A stretch of DNA of 64,000 nt from QAKW01 sp045545315 (lineage in GTDB: Bacteria; Bacillota; Clostridia; Oscillospirales; QAKW01), in contig JAZQAR010000040.1 in assembly GCA_045545315.1 (NCBI GenBank), positions 1 to 64,000 of the forward strand, read 5' to 3'. Positions within the stretch are counted from its first letter, which is position 1, and the number at the start of each line of letters is the position of its first letter. This document shows, one piece after another, positions 35,601 through 41,841 of this stretch. Under the pieces are notes generated by a model, which did not search any database, was not told the DNA's origin, and was given only the letters and a program-made list of their open reading frames with translations. A program made the translations under genes and the position numbers.

Positions 35601-35944
35601 TCGGCATTGGAGCCGGCAAGACCGATACCGAAGAAGGGCACCCAGCCCATATCGATATCAGCGGTCTGGTAGATGGAAACACCGGCCATGGTGTTACCGT
35701 CCGCTACCAGATCGGCCAGTTTATCCATACCGGCCCGGTCGCTGACCTTATACTTCTTAACAGAAGCAGTGTATTCGGTGATATCTGCAAAACCGGTTGC
35801 ATCTACCAAACCCTTTTCGGCAACCACTTCGTCGCTGACGAAAGCGGCCTCGGCACTAACGGGGAGTGCGAAGCTTGCCAACAGGGAGAGCAGCATACAT
35901 ACCACTAAGATTGCAGACCATGCTCTTGTCTGTCTCTTAAACAT
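29660..35944 (-). CDS. Giant secreted beta-helix protein with CXXC modules, cohesin-like and dockerin domains
   Basis: 2094 residues from the ATG at 35944, chosen because AAGGAGG stands before it and its N-terminus (MFKRQTRAWS) aligns with that of the sister protein (MFTKKTRVLS); an upstream ATG at 35971 would overlap the ribosome site. A signal peptide (about 1-32) is followed by beta-helix/GLUG-like blocks at about 50-330, 390-720, 840-1170 and 1290-1680, helical spacers near 760-830 and 1220-1280, and a Pro/Asp linker near 1205. Four or five CXXC modules lie at 1735-1895. A cohesin-like domain (about 1904-2038) and a dockerin (2039-2094, DDINTDGVVNTVDLTDML and ADLNGDGIVDLVDAVEL) close the protein. 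No enzyme domain is recognised; an extracellular structural, adhesive or polymer-binding role is inferred. Confidence 0.88.
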   Translation of the reverse strand: MFKRQTRAWSAILVVCMLLSLLASFALPVSAEAAFVSDEVVAEKGLVDATGFADITEYTASVKKYKVSDRAGMDKLADLVADGNTMAGVSIYQTADIDMGWVPFFGIGLAGSNADKSKPFSGTYYGNGFTIDNLYITNSNAYGSGLFNTAKDAAFHDIFIASGLIIGNFRAASIVGGHIADANLKLYNCFSAATVITGGNNGSAGLVSNAVGVSALYNCAFLGMLYTRHPYAAGITAGTDKNEFRIENCYVYGNILSGVNTVAGAGFTLGIHSAFIRPGSETMGKVGNNNYYVNDGRMKSTSSLVGGSYTTDDDGTALNKADFATQDTADRLNGGAGNIPAEGQKEGYEMKFTPSTAGYPVITYYKDGEIYSKRHAHTTTNVGENTIAEKSSLFKKVSDNLGAVKTKAPMGDLKIDNANDLFALSLLIAFRGTSNASEYSKDFGLTSISIEADIDMKDMDIFPIEYYLPLAAQNPMDVPIEGNYHVIKNYKTYAYAVPENFQTEMQVGFIGYAASEVNHLGLVDADVTTHAWVSSTARKGIGLMAGYASGATFNGCFATGTVYATNGACWRGTDIGGLVGTEKGGSTVFNGCWSDAKVEALYNASASSAIPAIGYSDINPYTAGGINGVYYFAENEPTYGMAHMRAEQGMITSETDLIDVALDMNQANDVAVWGMNEDNTLAFADGENTVVGVFIQRVSEGGLKAGEPTFYKATKPGEILVLPTIEGYEVNASTLPDGVVDGKLKMPNTNITLEYTAKCFDMDVIKAINDIYGNLGENLFTPASISNLKYIKGYCKTLAQAAETDEYTDAEKYQLQLELENLVATTKLELVGKYPNIPGYSLYNVLKDYNTSGVWGISTKEDWLAVTSVPTAQFNPKLELHLTNDIDMENELSMPLYYGGTYSGVIDGHGYAFKNLNVTMNGTNPDLPIGGIVSHMSGGKIMNLGIESGIVDITNHQASNDNYGIGLFCGWAVNATFTKCWAGSGATLKLTNCKNDSSYGIIVGRGANTFDSCYNYAKIESNGTPNHVSHLGDWNTNASRLNNSFGVTNASNASIYMYRANGTGNNVNLGNNLWIVGGTNICHSSAINTNSGKLSTSAVSNGELAYKLWANYVEGRGTQNYYTVEGGKTVFGTADTQYYAVRVVNGDNVKEWYGKPGTKVNISSCGVALDKLELQEGSAGTVDGYNVTMGKGNTEFVVKTETTPDPDEPGTDPDPEQPVVLDFGALKALLKKIGSVDFGYFVDAEGMKAKYEKVNAEYVSYTTQAQINASVAALNDLYTLDGSKIVPASLSSQYCKIEGNAEYPMIGIYTVADLEYAASVSATYTTAQKLYLCADLDLGNSGFAGFAGLKAAFDGQDHVIRNWAVATRGFFNEFTGGVIENIVFDDCHTSTTERASALVIGQTATAATTVRNITVTNCSVSNNTEKDAYNVGIICGGTAGNDTFENIVVRDSEVKGKSAEQTAILIGAYNKYSAGSTVTVKNVLIDGCANNAAHHNDGSYSGYESGLLVGKWNGNMTLDVTNLILSNCSVGHYVGANVVPGKVFGSLIGTMSGASTKAYFRNVIAYNNSTGYSSLVGVDTVANSATNPVVVCENVYTDAKNAYCLGGYTGRIDLKEVADFEGVNKATAEQFKNGAAAYEANKAIGEKLFAVVDSDVVYATEEILAPTKQVIQLNGVIRGSIFTDSKGKLDAAAWSDVLDMVSKMQTEIPVEWMCEGGDPAALTYTEDGAIMGVCCYHEWKYATGEDGKHVKSCDLCGGVVPEACEVDWVHKDGTHSGVCELCDKDYSGIPCDWVSVGKIEQDCENAAAEEFQCSVCEEYKVVVEEGSEPLGHLTKYVYNEASSASHFVECERDGCGYSRLENCTEAPNPTVVKPSYESDGYTEWTCIHCEGKWKTGVTNAIAVVDADSVALVNGATSGKLAITVSQNRNITEMKFKMTYNPAELTYKGMVLTEAAAAVADLSVTEAVKGTLEVTITAKEGQHTNVEGALVEAEFAPADAVTLGKKYGVAFEAVSANVGGKATLFEGAKEPAYVKVVEADDINTDGVVNTVDLTDMLKHLVGKDIERDFNTILADLNGDGIVDLVDAVELARKLA

Positions 35945-36010
35945 AAACAAGTCCTCCTTAAGAATATACATTAAGCATCTTTTTTGTCCAAGATGCCATC
36001 ATACAGATAT

Positions 36011-36039
36011 ATTTTAACATAACTATTCGAAAAAATAAA
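36011..36039 (-). promoter_or_regulatory. Promoter of the 2094-residue giant gene
   Basis: On the minus strand TTTATT (36034-36039), a 17-bp spacer and TAAAAT (36011-36016), 66 bp before the start. The weak -35 box suggests dependence on an activator. Confidence 0.55.
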
Positions 36040-36045
36040 CAACTC

Positions 36046-36077
36046 TATGTTGCATTTTTTGCACACTATGTGAAATC
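36046..36077 (-). promoter_or_regulatory. Conserved 32-bp element, copy 2
   Basis: Matches 29540-29571 at 26 of 32 positions. The invariant blocks, written on the plus strand, are TATGTTG, a T-run, CAC and TATGTGAA. It ends 6 bp from the -35 box. Confidence 0.65.
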
Positions 36078-36127
36078 TATCGCCCATTTATGAAGGATAT
36101 TGGGCATTGCAACCAAAATCCTCTTTT

Positions 36128-36217
36128 TCAAAAAAACCGATATTCCGTCACCGAACGGAAGGGCTCCTCCGCCTCCAAAGTAGCCGAGGGGAAGGAGGGG
36201 TGATTGGGGGCATCGGG
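36128..36217 (-). pseudogene. Detached C-terminal tail of galM behind an in-frame stop
   Basis: Immediately after the TAA of galM (36218-36220), the same frame continues for 29 codons to a TGA at 36128-36130. It encodes the expected end of aldose 1-epimerase (PDAPNHPSFPSATL followed by a VTEYRF-type last strand). The family normally has an aromatic residue where the TAA stands, so a TAC or TAT codon most likely became TAA. Confidence 0.8.
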
Positions 36218-37126
36218 TTAGGTCTGGGTCTCCAGGCAGAAGCCCTGGTGCTTGCCCATAGGGCCGCTCTTGCCCACGGGGGTATCCAGGTAGTTGCCGG
36301 CATAAAGCTGGACCCCGGGCTGATCGGTATGACATTCCATCCGGATCCCGGTCTCAGGCGAGGTGGCGGCAGCCGCCATCCGCAGACCCTCCCCCTCCAG
36401 GCAAAAGTTATGATCGAAGCCGCCGCACAGCTGAACCTGGTCGTCCGGCGCGTTGATATCCTTGCCGATGGGCTTGGCTACGGTAAAATTAAAGGCGGTG
36501 CCCTGTACCGGCCGCAGCTCCCCGGTGGGGATCAGCAGATCATCCACCGGCGTATAGGCCTTGGCATTGATCTGCAACAGATGATTGGTGACGTTGGCAC
36601 CGTTTTCGCCGTTCAGGTTAAAATAGCAATGATTGGTGGGGTTAAAGACGGTGGTCTTATCGGAAAGACCCTCATATGTAATACGGAGCGTGTTGCCCTC
36701 GACCTCAAAGAGAACCCCCACCTTCAGTTCACCGGGGTAGCCCTCTTCCCCATCGGCCAGCACCGTAGTCATCCGCACCGCCGTACCGCTCAGGGTCCGG
36801 GACTTCCAGATCTTTTTATCCATACCGACCTTCCCGCCGTGCAGGTGGCCCCGGCCTTCCTCGTTACAGCCTACGTCGTATTCTATCCCCTTCAGGGTGA
36901 ACTTACCGCCGGCGATCCGGTTGGCATAGCGGCCCACGGTGGCACCTAAGTAACCGCCCATAGCCTTGTAATCTGCCAGGGTATTGTAGCCCAAAGCCAC
37001 GTCCACCCCTTTAAAACGGATGGATTGCAGGGTAGCGCCGTAGGTCAGGATGCTGACGCTCAGATCGGCGTTGCCATGGATGGTGTATTTATCTGCTGCT
37101 CCAAAAGATTCTTTTACTACGCTCAC
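36218..37126 (-). CDS. galM: Aldose 1-epimerase (galactose mutarotase), prematurely stopped
   Basis: 302 residues up to the TAA; about 332 would be full length. It interconverts the alpha and beta anomers of galactose and glucose. Catalytic residues are present before the stop: His in GHLHGG (near 95), His in NPTNHCYFNL (near 167), Asp in GGFDHNF (near 238) and the base Glu in GFCLETQT (near 299). The last beta strands are cut off, which may unfold the sandwich or be tolerated. A recent mutation, readthrough or an assembly error are all possible. The GTG start has AAAGGAG 7 bp upstream and lies 4 bp after ung. Confidence 0.88.
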   Translation of the reverse strand: MSVVKESFGAADKYTIHGNADLSVSILTYGATLQSIRFKGVDVALGYNTLADYKAMGGYLGATVGRYANRIAGGKFTLKGIEYDVGCNEEGRGHLHGGKVGMDKKIWKSRTLSGTAVRMTTVLADGEEGYPGELKVGVLFEVEGNTLRITYEGLSDKTTVFNPTNHCYFNLNGENGANVTNHLLQINAKAYTPVDDLLIPTGELRPVQGTAFNFTVAKPIGKDINAPDDQVQLCGGFDHNFCLEGEGLRMAAAATSPETGIRMECHTDQPGVQLYAGNYLDTPVGKSGPMGKHQGFCLETQT

Positions 37127-37130
37127 GATA

Positions 37131-37802
37131 TTACTCCTTTAAATCCCAATCGATGGGTTGTTTTCCGTTTTGGATCAAAAATTCATTGGTCTTAGCAAAA
37201 TGCCCGCAGCCGAAAAAGCCGTTATAGGCCGAAAGAGGGCTGGGGTGGGCACATTCCAGGATCAGATGCCGGGGGTTGGTGATCAGCGCCTTCTTCCCCC
37301 GGGCGTGGCTGCCCCACAGCAAAAAGACGATGGGCTCCGGCCGGCGGTTCAGCAATTCGATCACCCGGTCGGTAAAGGGCTCCCAACCCTTCCCCCGGTG
37401 GGAAGCGGCGGCACCCGCCCGCACGGTGAGAGCAGTGTTGAGCAACAGAACCCCTTCTTCCGCCCATTTTTGCAGGTAGCCATGATCCGGCGGAGTGATC
37501 CCCAATTCCTGCTCCAGTTCCTTATAGATGTTCTTCAGGGACGGGGGTGGCTCCACCCCTTTCCGCACCGAAAAGCACATTCCGTGGGCTTGTCCCGGTC
37601 CGTGATAGGGATCCTGACCTAAAATCACCGCCTTGACCCCCTCGTAGGAGGTGGCCTTCAGGGCGTTGAAGATCTCGCCCATGGGTGGGTAGACCGTTCG
37701 GGTCCGATATTCGGTTTTGAGGAATTCCCGCAGCTGCAGGTAATATTCCTTTTGAAATTCGGGCGCCAGAAGGGCATCCCAGCTGTTTCCGATGGAGACC
37801 AT
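37131..37802 (-). CDS. ung: Uracil-DNA glycosylase, family 1
   Basis: A 223-residue base-excision repair enzyme that removes uracil from DNA. The catalytic water-activating Asp is D64 in LGQDPYHG. Other motifs are PPPSLKNI (near 85), LLLNTALTVR (near 120) and the HPSPLSAYNGF loop (near 186) with the conserved His. Full family length. It is cotranscribed with the CmpB-like membrane protein gene upstream (6-bp gap) and galM downstream. Confidence 0.97.
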   Translation of the reverse strand: MVSIGNSWDALLAPEFQKEYYLQLREFLKTEYRTRTVYPPMGEIFNALKATSYEGVKAVILGQDPYHGPGQAHGMCFSVRKGVEPPPSLKNIYKELEQELGITPPDHGYLQKWAEEGVLLLNTALTVRAGAAASHRGKGWEPFTDRVIELLNRRPEPIVFLLWGSHARGKKALITNPRHLILECAHPSPLSAYNGFFGCGHFAKTNEFLIQNGKQPIDWDLKE

Positions 37803-37808
37803 GGACCG

Positions 37809-38189
37809 TCACCTCATATTTTGACAAATTTTGCGGATCCAAAGACATATAATCTGTATAGGCTTTCCCAATAAAAACCACAGCACGCAGTAGGGCAGGC
37901 AGATCTGCCCCCAAAGGTTCAGGGGCTTTTTGGAATAATCCCACACCTTTAAATGCAACAACAAATTAAACACACACCCAAAGACCAGCTCCACCGCCGT
38001 GATCACGGCGGCAGTCTTGAGGCAGATGGCCCGGGCACCCTTCTTCCCGCACAGGGGGAACAGGAGCCTGAGCACCACCCCGCCGGCCAAGGCCATACTC
38101 CAATGGGTGCGCCCCCGCCAAAGGAGCTCCAACAGCGGGTACCCTGCAAAGCCCAGGGCAAAGGACAAGATTTTTTCGCTCCGCTTCAT
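37809..38189 (-). CDS. Membrane protein, putative CmpB-like (ABC-transporter type IV) family
   Basis: A 126-residue protein with about four membrane helices. LLWRGRTHWSMALAGG (near 23-38) and the C-terminal VWDYSKKPLNLWGQICLPYC pattern match the CmpB-like family of Clostridia, as I recall it. Function is unknown despite the family name. Two ATG codons are possible (38195 and 38189). I took 38189, 10 bp after GGAGG, because the other is only 4 bp away. The ribosome site is enclosed in a small hairpin. Confidence 0.7.
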   Translation of the reverse strand: MKRSEKILSFALGFAGYPLLELLWRGRTHWSMALAGGVVLRLLFPLCGKKGARAICLKTAAVITAVELVFGCVFNLLLHLKVWDYSKKPLNLWGQICLPYCVLWFLLGKPIQIICLWIRKICQNMR

Positions 38190-38195
38190 CGGCAT

Positions 38196-38211
38196 AACAC
38201 CTCCCGGTGTT
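38196..38211 (-). promoter_or_regulatory. Hairpin enclosing the ribosome site of the CmpB-like gene
   Basis: The inverted repeat AACACC / GGTGTT with a 4-nt GGGA loop holds the GGGAGG ribosome site in its loop and 3' arm. The outer bases 38191-38194 and 38216-38219 can also pair. It may tune translation, or be a weak terminator for the gene before. Confidence 0.45.
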
Positions 38212-38233
38212 AAGGTGCCCCGATGAAGGATTT

Positions 38234-38554
38234 TTATTTGGCGGTCGCCTTCATAAAACAGATCAAATACCCCACCAACGTCCATCCCAAAAGCAGATTC
38301 AGCCACAAAAGACGGCGCTTCTTCGGCTGGTTCCAGCGATAGGCATAGTAGGCGGGTAACATATAAATAGGAAGAAAGACCGCAGCGATCATCACCGACG
38401 CCGCATAACTGAAGGGAGGCAAAAAGCCGGTCATCCCCGTATTCAGGCTGAAAAAACCGATGATCAGCGCCAAAAATGCAGTAGCCGGCGCAAAGACCCA
38501 CAGCAGCTTCCAGAATTGAAAAATGGGATTTTCTTTATTGGAGATACCCTTCAT
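38234..38554 (-). CDS. Small membrane protein resembling superinfection-immunity (Imm) family
   Basis: 106 residues with three predicted membrane helices. The C-terminal pattern LPAYYAYRWNQPKK followed by LNLLLGWTLVGYLICF matches the Imm_superinfect family, named after the phage T4 Imm protein that blocks DNA entry of superinfecting phage. Chromosomal members are widespread and mostly uncharacterised, so an antiphage role is only a possibility. AAGGAGGTG lies 7 bp before the ATG. First gene of the unit leading to ung and galM. Confidence 0.65.
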   Translation of the reverse strand: MKGISNKENPIFQFWKLLWVFAPATAFLALIIGFFSLNTGMTGFLPPFSYAASVMIAAVFLPIYMLPAYYAYRWNQPKKRRLLWLNLLLGWTLVGYLICFMKATAK

Positions 38555-38574
38555 CCCTTCACCTCCTTATTATA

Positions 38575-38603
38575 ATAATATTACTATAACACACAGTTTA
38601 CAA
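38575..38603 (-). promoter_or_regulatory. Promoter of the Imm-like/CmpB-like/ung/galM unit
   Basis: On the minus strand TTGTAA (38598-38603), a 17-bp spacer and TATTAT (38575-38580), about 20 bp before the first start codon. Confidence 0.65.
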
Positions 38604-38611
38604 AATTTCCA

Positions 38612-38639
38612 TTGAAATTTTCCTAAAAACCGATATAAT
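38612..38639 (+). promoter_or_regulatory. Promoter of the lipid-kinase gene
   Basis: TTGAAA (38612-38617), a 16-bp spacer and TATAAT (38634-38639), followed by GAAAGGAAGG and the ATG at 38663. It is divergent from the promoter at 38575-38603. Confidence 0.7.
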
Positions 38640-38662
38640 ATATTTGAAAGGAAGGAATTGCC

Positions 38663-39547
38663 ATGTCTAAAAACGCTTTGGTCATCGTAAATCCCAAAGC
38701 CGGGATGATGAAATCCAAAAAGAATATGTTTGAGATCGTGGACCGCCTTTGTCAAAAGGGCTATTCCGTTACCGTTCAGACCACCGCTATGCCCGGGGAC
38801 GGCTCCCGCTTTATCGAGCGATTTGGCCAGGGACAGGATCTTTTGGTCTGCTGCGGTGGCGACGGTACCCTGAACGAAGTGATCAACGGCATGCTGCATC
38901 ATCAGTGCAAGGTTCCCCTGGGCTACGTGCCCGCCGGCACCACCAACGATTTTGCCCGTACCCTGGGGCTCCCCAAAAAGGTGGAGGATTGTATGGATCG
39001 GATCCTCTACGGCCATCCCCGGGATTACGATATGGGCACCTTTAACGGTCGTAACTTCACCTATATTGCCTCCCTGGGGGCTTTTACCCAGGTTTCCTAT
39101 TCCACACCCCAAAGGCTGAAAAACATTTTAGGACATTCCGCCTACTTGCTGGAGGGGGTAAAGGCCGTTGGCTCCATCACCCCCTTTGAGGCAGAGATTT
39201 GTACCAACGGGGAATGCTTTAACGGTGAATTCGTCTTCGGCGCAGTCGCCAATTCCACCTCCATTGCCGGGCTCTTCAAACTGAACCAGCTGGACGTGCG
39301 GTTGGACGACGGCGAACTGGAGCTGATCCTGGTACGAAACCCCAAAAACGCCACCGACCTGGCCCGTACCCTCAACGGCATCACCAGAGGACAATACGAT
39401 CCCCGTTACGTGATCTTTGAGCATATCAAAAATGTAGACATTACCACCCGCCTGCCCCGAAACTGGACCCTGGACGGCGAAGCCGGCGGTGAACAGCAGA
39501 AATGCCACATTGAAGTCATCCATAACGCCATCCAATTGATCATTTGA
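38663..39547 (+). CDS. Diacylglycerol/lipid kinase, YegS/DagK-like
   Basis: A 294-residue protein of the diacylglycerol/sphingosine kinase superfamily. The N-terminal catalytic domain shows the nucleotide-binding CCGGDGTLNEVING (near 72-85) and PAGTTNDFARTLGLP (near 96-110). The C-terminal beta domain carries LDDGELELILV and the DGE motif in LDGEAGG near residue 275. Bacterial DagK recycles diacylglycerol released during lipoteichoic acid synthesis; an LTA-synthase-like gene is present at 51.9-53.7 kb, so that role fits but is inferred. Monocistronic between a promoter and a strong terminator. Confidence 0.9.
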   Translation: MSKNALVIVNPKAGMMKSKKNMFEIVDRLCQKGYSVTVQTTAMPGDGSRFIERFGQGQDLLVCCGGDGTLNEVINGMLHHQCKVPLGYVPAGTTNDFARTLGLPKKVEDCMDRILYGHPRDYDMGTFNGRNFTYIASLGAFTQVSYSTPQRLKNILGHSAYLLEGVKAVGSITPFEAEICTNGECFNGEFVFGAVANSTSIAGLFKLNQLDVRLDDGELELILVRNPKNATDLARTLNGITRGQYDPRYVIFEHIKNVDITTRLPRNWTLDGEAGGEQQKCHIEVIHNAIQLII

Positions 39548-39554
39548 CCCATCC

Positions 39555-39582
39555 TTCCCTCCCGGGAATTCCCGGGAGGGAA
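39555..39582 (+). terminator. 28-bp perfect palindrome terminator
   Basis: TTCCCTCCCGGGAA followed at once by its exact reverse complement, then seven T residues (39583-39589). Confidence 0.88.
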
Positions 39583-39610
39583 TTTTTTTGAATATTATTA
39601 AAATAAACCC

Positions 39611-39639
39611 TTGACAATACCGGGGTTTATCTGTATAAT
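39611..39639 (+). promoter_or_regulatory. Consensus promoter of the arginine operon
   Basis: TTGACA (39611-39616), a 17-bp spacer and TATAAT (39634-39639): a perfect sigma-A consensus, so the operon needs repression to be controlled. Confidence 0.9.
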
Positions 39640-39641
39640 AT

Positions 39642-39676
39642 GCGGTATTAATTCATTTTTAATGCATAATTATTCA
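39642..39676 (+). promoter_or_regulatory. Paired ARG boxes (ArgR/AhrC operator)
   Basis: The box at 39663-39676 (TGCATAATTATTCA) fits the ARG consensus TGMATWWWWATKCA at all 14 positions. A degenerate box at 39642-39655 fits 10 of 14. Start-to-start distance is 21 bp, two helical turns, as in known ArgR operators. They lie just downstream of the -10 box, ideal for repression by ArgR with arginine. Confidence 0.8.
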
Positions 39677-39689
39677 AAAGGAGTTCCCC

Positions 39690-40613
39690 ATGAAAAAAAT
39701 CTTTATCGACGGAAGCGCCGGCACCACCGGCTTACGGATCCGGGAGCGGTTAGCCGCCCGCAAGGATCTGCATCTGATCACCCTGGCCGAGGAGGTCCGC
39801 AAGGATCCCGCCACCCGCAAGGCAGCCCTTTGGGAGGCGGATATTGCCTTTTTGTGTCTACCGGATGCAGCTGCCGTGGAAGCGGTAGCTTTGGCAGAGG
39901 GCAGCGATACCGCCATCATCGATACCTCCACCGCCCACCGTACCGATCCCAACTGGGTCTACGGAATGCCGGAGCTGCCCGGCCAGCGGGAAAAGATCGC
40001 CGCTTCCAAGCGGATCGCCAATCCCGGCTGTCACGCCAGCGGCTTTATCGCACTGGTGGCACCCCTGGTGCAGGCGGGGCTCCTTTCCAAGGATGCATCC
40101 TTGAGCTGTTTTTCCTTGACCGGCTACACCGGCGGCGGCAAAAAGATGATCGCCGAATACGAGGATCCGGATCGGATGCCTCTTTTGGATGCTCCCCGCC
40201 AATACGGGCTGAACCAACAGCATAAACATTTGAAAGAAATGGGCGCCCTTTGCGGGCTGACCGCCGCCCCCCTCTTCTGCCCCATCGTGGCGGATTTTCC
40301 CTGTGGGATGGAGGTCACCGTACCCCTTTTCGGCAAGGATCTGAAGGGCAGTATCGCCGATATTGAAAGGCTGTATAACGAAACCTACCAACAAGGGCTG
40401 ATCCGCTTTTGTGCCGGCGCCAACGAGGGTGGCTTTTTGGCCGCCAACGCCATGGCCGGGCGGGATGATCTGCAGATCACCGTGGCCGGCAACGAGGAAC
40501 GGATCCTGCTGATCGCCCGATTCGATAACCTGGGCAAGGGAGCCTCCGGCGCGGCTATTCAAAATATGAACGTATTACTGGGCGTTGAGGAAACGACCGG
40601 CTTGCAATTTTAA
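39690..40613 (+). CDS. argC: N-acetyl-gamma-glutamyl-phosphate reductase
   Basis: A 307-residue NADPH-dependent enzyme, third step of arginine synthesis. This is the short (type 2) form. The N-terminal Rossmann fold begins with FIDGSAGTTGLRI. The catalytic cysteine is in IANPGCHASGFIA (near residue 113). ADFPCGMEVTVPL and GANEGGFLAANAM are in the C-terminal domain. AAAGGAG precedes the ATG. First gene of argC-J-B-D-F, under ARG-box control. Confidence 0.96.
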   Translation: MKKIFIDGSAGTTGLRIRERLAARKDLHLITLAEEVRKDPATRKAALWEADIAFLCLPDAAAVEAVALAEGSDTAIIDTSTAHRTDPNWVYGMPELPGQREKIAASKRIANPGCHASGFIALVAPLVQAGLLSKDASLSCFSLTGYTGGGKKMIAEYEDPDRMPLLDAPRQYGLNQQHKHLKEMGALCGLTAAPLFCPIVADFPCGMEVTVPLFGKDLKGSIADIERLYNETYQQGLIRFCAGANEGGFLAANAMAGRDDLQITVAGNEERILLIARFDNLGKGASGAAIQNMNVLLGVEETTGLQF

Positions 40614-40623
40614 GGAGTAGAAA

Positions 40624-41841
40624 ATGATCAAATTAATTCCCGGCGGTGTTTGTGCCGCCAAAGGCTTTCAGGCCAACGGGATCCATTGCGGGATCCGCAA
40701 AAACAAGACTAAAAAAGATCTTTCTCTGATCTATAGCGAGGTGCCCGCCGCTGCGGCGGCGGTATATACCACCAACCTGGTCAAGGGCGCTCCCCTGCAG
40801 GTGACCAAAAGCCATCTGGCAGACGGCACCGCCCAGGCGGTGATCTGCAACAGCGGCAACGCCAATACCTGCCACGCCAACGGCATCGAGAGCGCTGAAC
40901 AGATGAGCGACCTGGTGGCCAAGGAACTGAATATCAAATCCACAGCCGTGGTGGTGGCCTCCACCGGCGTCATCGGTCAGCCTTTGGATATCACCCCCAT
41001 CGCCCAGGGTCTTCCCGCCCTGGCCAAGGGCTTGAGTGCCGAGGGTGGCACGGCGGCCGCCGAGGGTATTATGACCACCGACACCGTCAAAAAAGAGATC
41101 GCCGTTTCCTTTGAGCTGGGGGGCAAGACCTGCCACCTGGGCGGCATCGCCAAGGGCAGCGGGATGATCCATCCCAATATGGCCACCATGCTGGTGTTTC
41201 TGACCACCGATGCGGCCATCTCCCCCGCTATGCTGCAAAAGGCCCTTTCCGGGGATATCGCCAATACCTTTAATATGATCAGTATCGACGGCGATACCCC
41301 CACCAACGATATGGTGACCCTTTTGGCCAACGGTATGGCCGGGAATCTCTGCATCACCGAAGAGGGAGCCGACTTTAATACCTTTATGGAAGCCCTGAAC
41401 ACCGTAAACGTTCATCTTTGCCGCTCCATTGCCGGGGATGGCGAGGGCGCCACCAAGCTGTTGGAATGTAAGGTGACCGGAGCCAAGGACGAAGTCACCG
41501 CCAAGACCGTTGCCAAAAGCGTGATCTGCTCCAGCCTTTTAAAGGCGGCCATGTTCGGTGCCGATGCCAACTGGGGCCGGGTGCTTTGCGCCATCGGTTA
41601 CAGCGGCGCGGCAGTAGAAGTGGACAAGGTGGACGTTTCCTTCCGCTCCCCAAAGGGCACCGTAAACGTTTGCAAAAACGGCGCCGGGGTGGATTTTTCG
41701 GAAGAAAAGGCCAAGGAGATCCTTTTGGAAAAAGAGATCGAGATTTTAGTAGGATTGGGTGACGGCGCCTACGGTGCTTCTGCCTGGGGCTGTGACCTGA
41801 CCTACGATTACGTAAAAATTAACGGAGATTACAGAACATAA
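40624..41841 (+). CDS. argJ: Bifunctional glutamate N-acetyltransferase / ornithine acetyltransferase
   Basis: A 405-residue self-cleaving enzyme that recycles the acetyl group from N-acetylornithine to glutamate. The autocleavage nucleophile is T188 in HPNMATMLVF, with KGSGMIHPNM before it. FGADANWGR near residue 318 is also diagnostic. The enzyme makes a cyclic acetyl pathway possible and fits the absence of argE and argA here. The stop overlaps the argB start (TAATG). Confidence 0.97.
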   Translation: MIKLIPGGVCAAKGFQANGIHCGIRKNKTKKDLSLIYSEVPAAAAAVYTTNLVKGAPLQVTKSHLADGTAQAVICNSGNANTCHANGIESAEQMSDLVAKELNIKSTAVVVASTGVIGQPLDITPIAQGLPALAKGLSAEGGTAAAEGIMTTDTVKKEIAVSFELGGKTCHLGGIAKGSGMIHPNMATMLVFLTTDAAISPAMLQKALSGDIANTFNMISIDGDTPTNDMVTLLANGMAGNLCITEEGADFNTFMEALNTVNVHLCRSIAGDGEGATKLLECKVTGAKDEVTAKTVAKSVICSSLLKAAMFGADANWGRVLCAIGYSGAAVEVDKVDVSFRSPKGTVNVCKNGAGVDFSEEKAKEILLEKEIEILVGLGDGAYGASAWGCDLTYDYVKINGDYRT

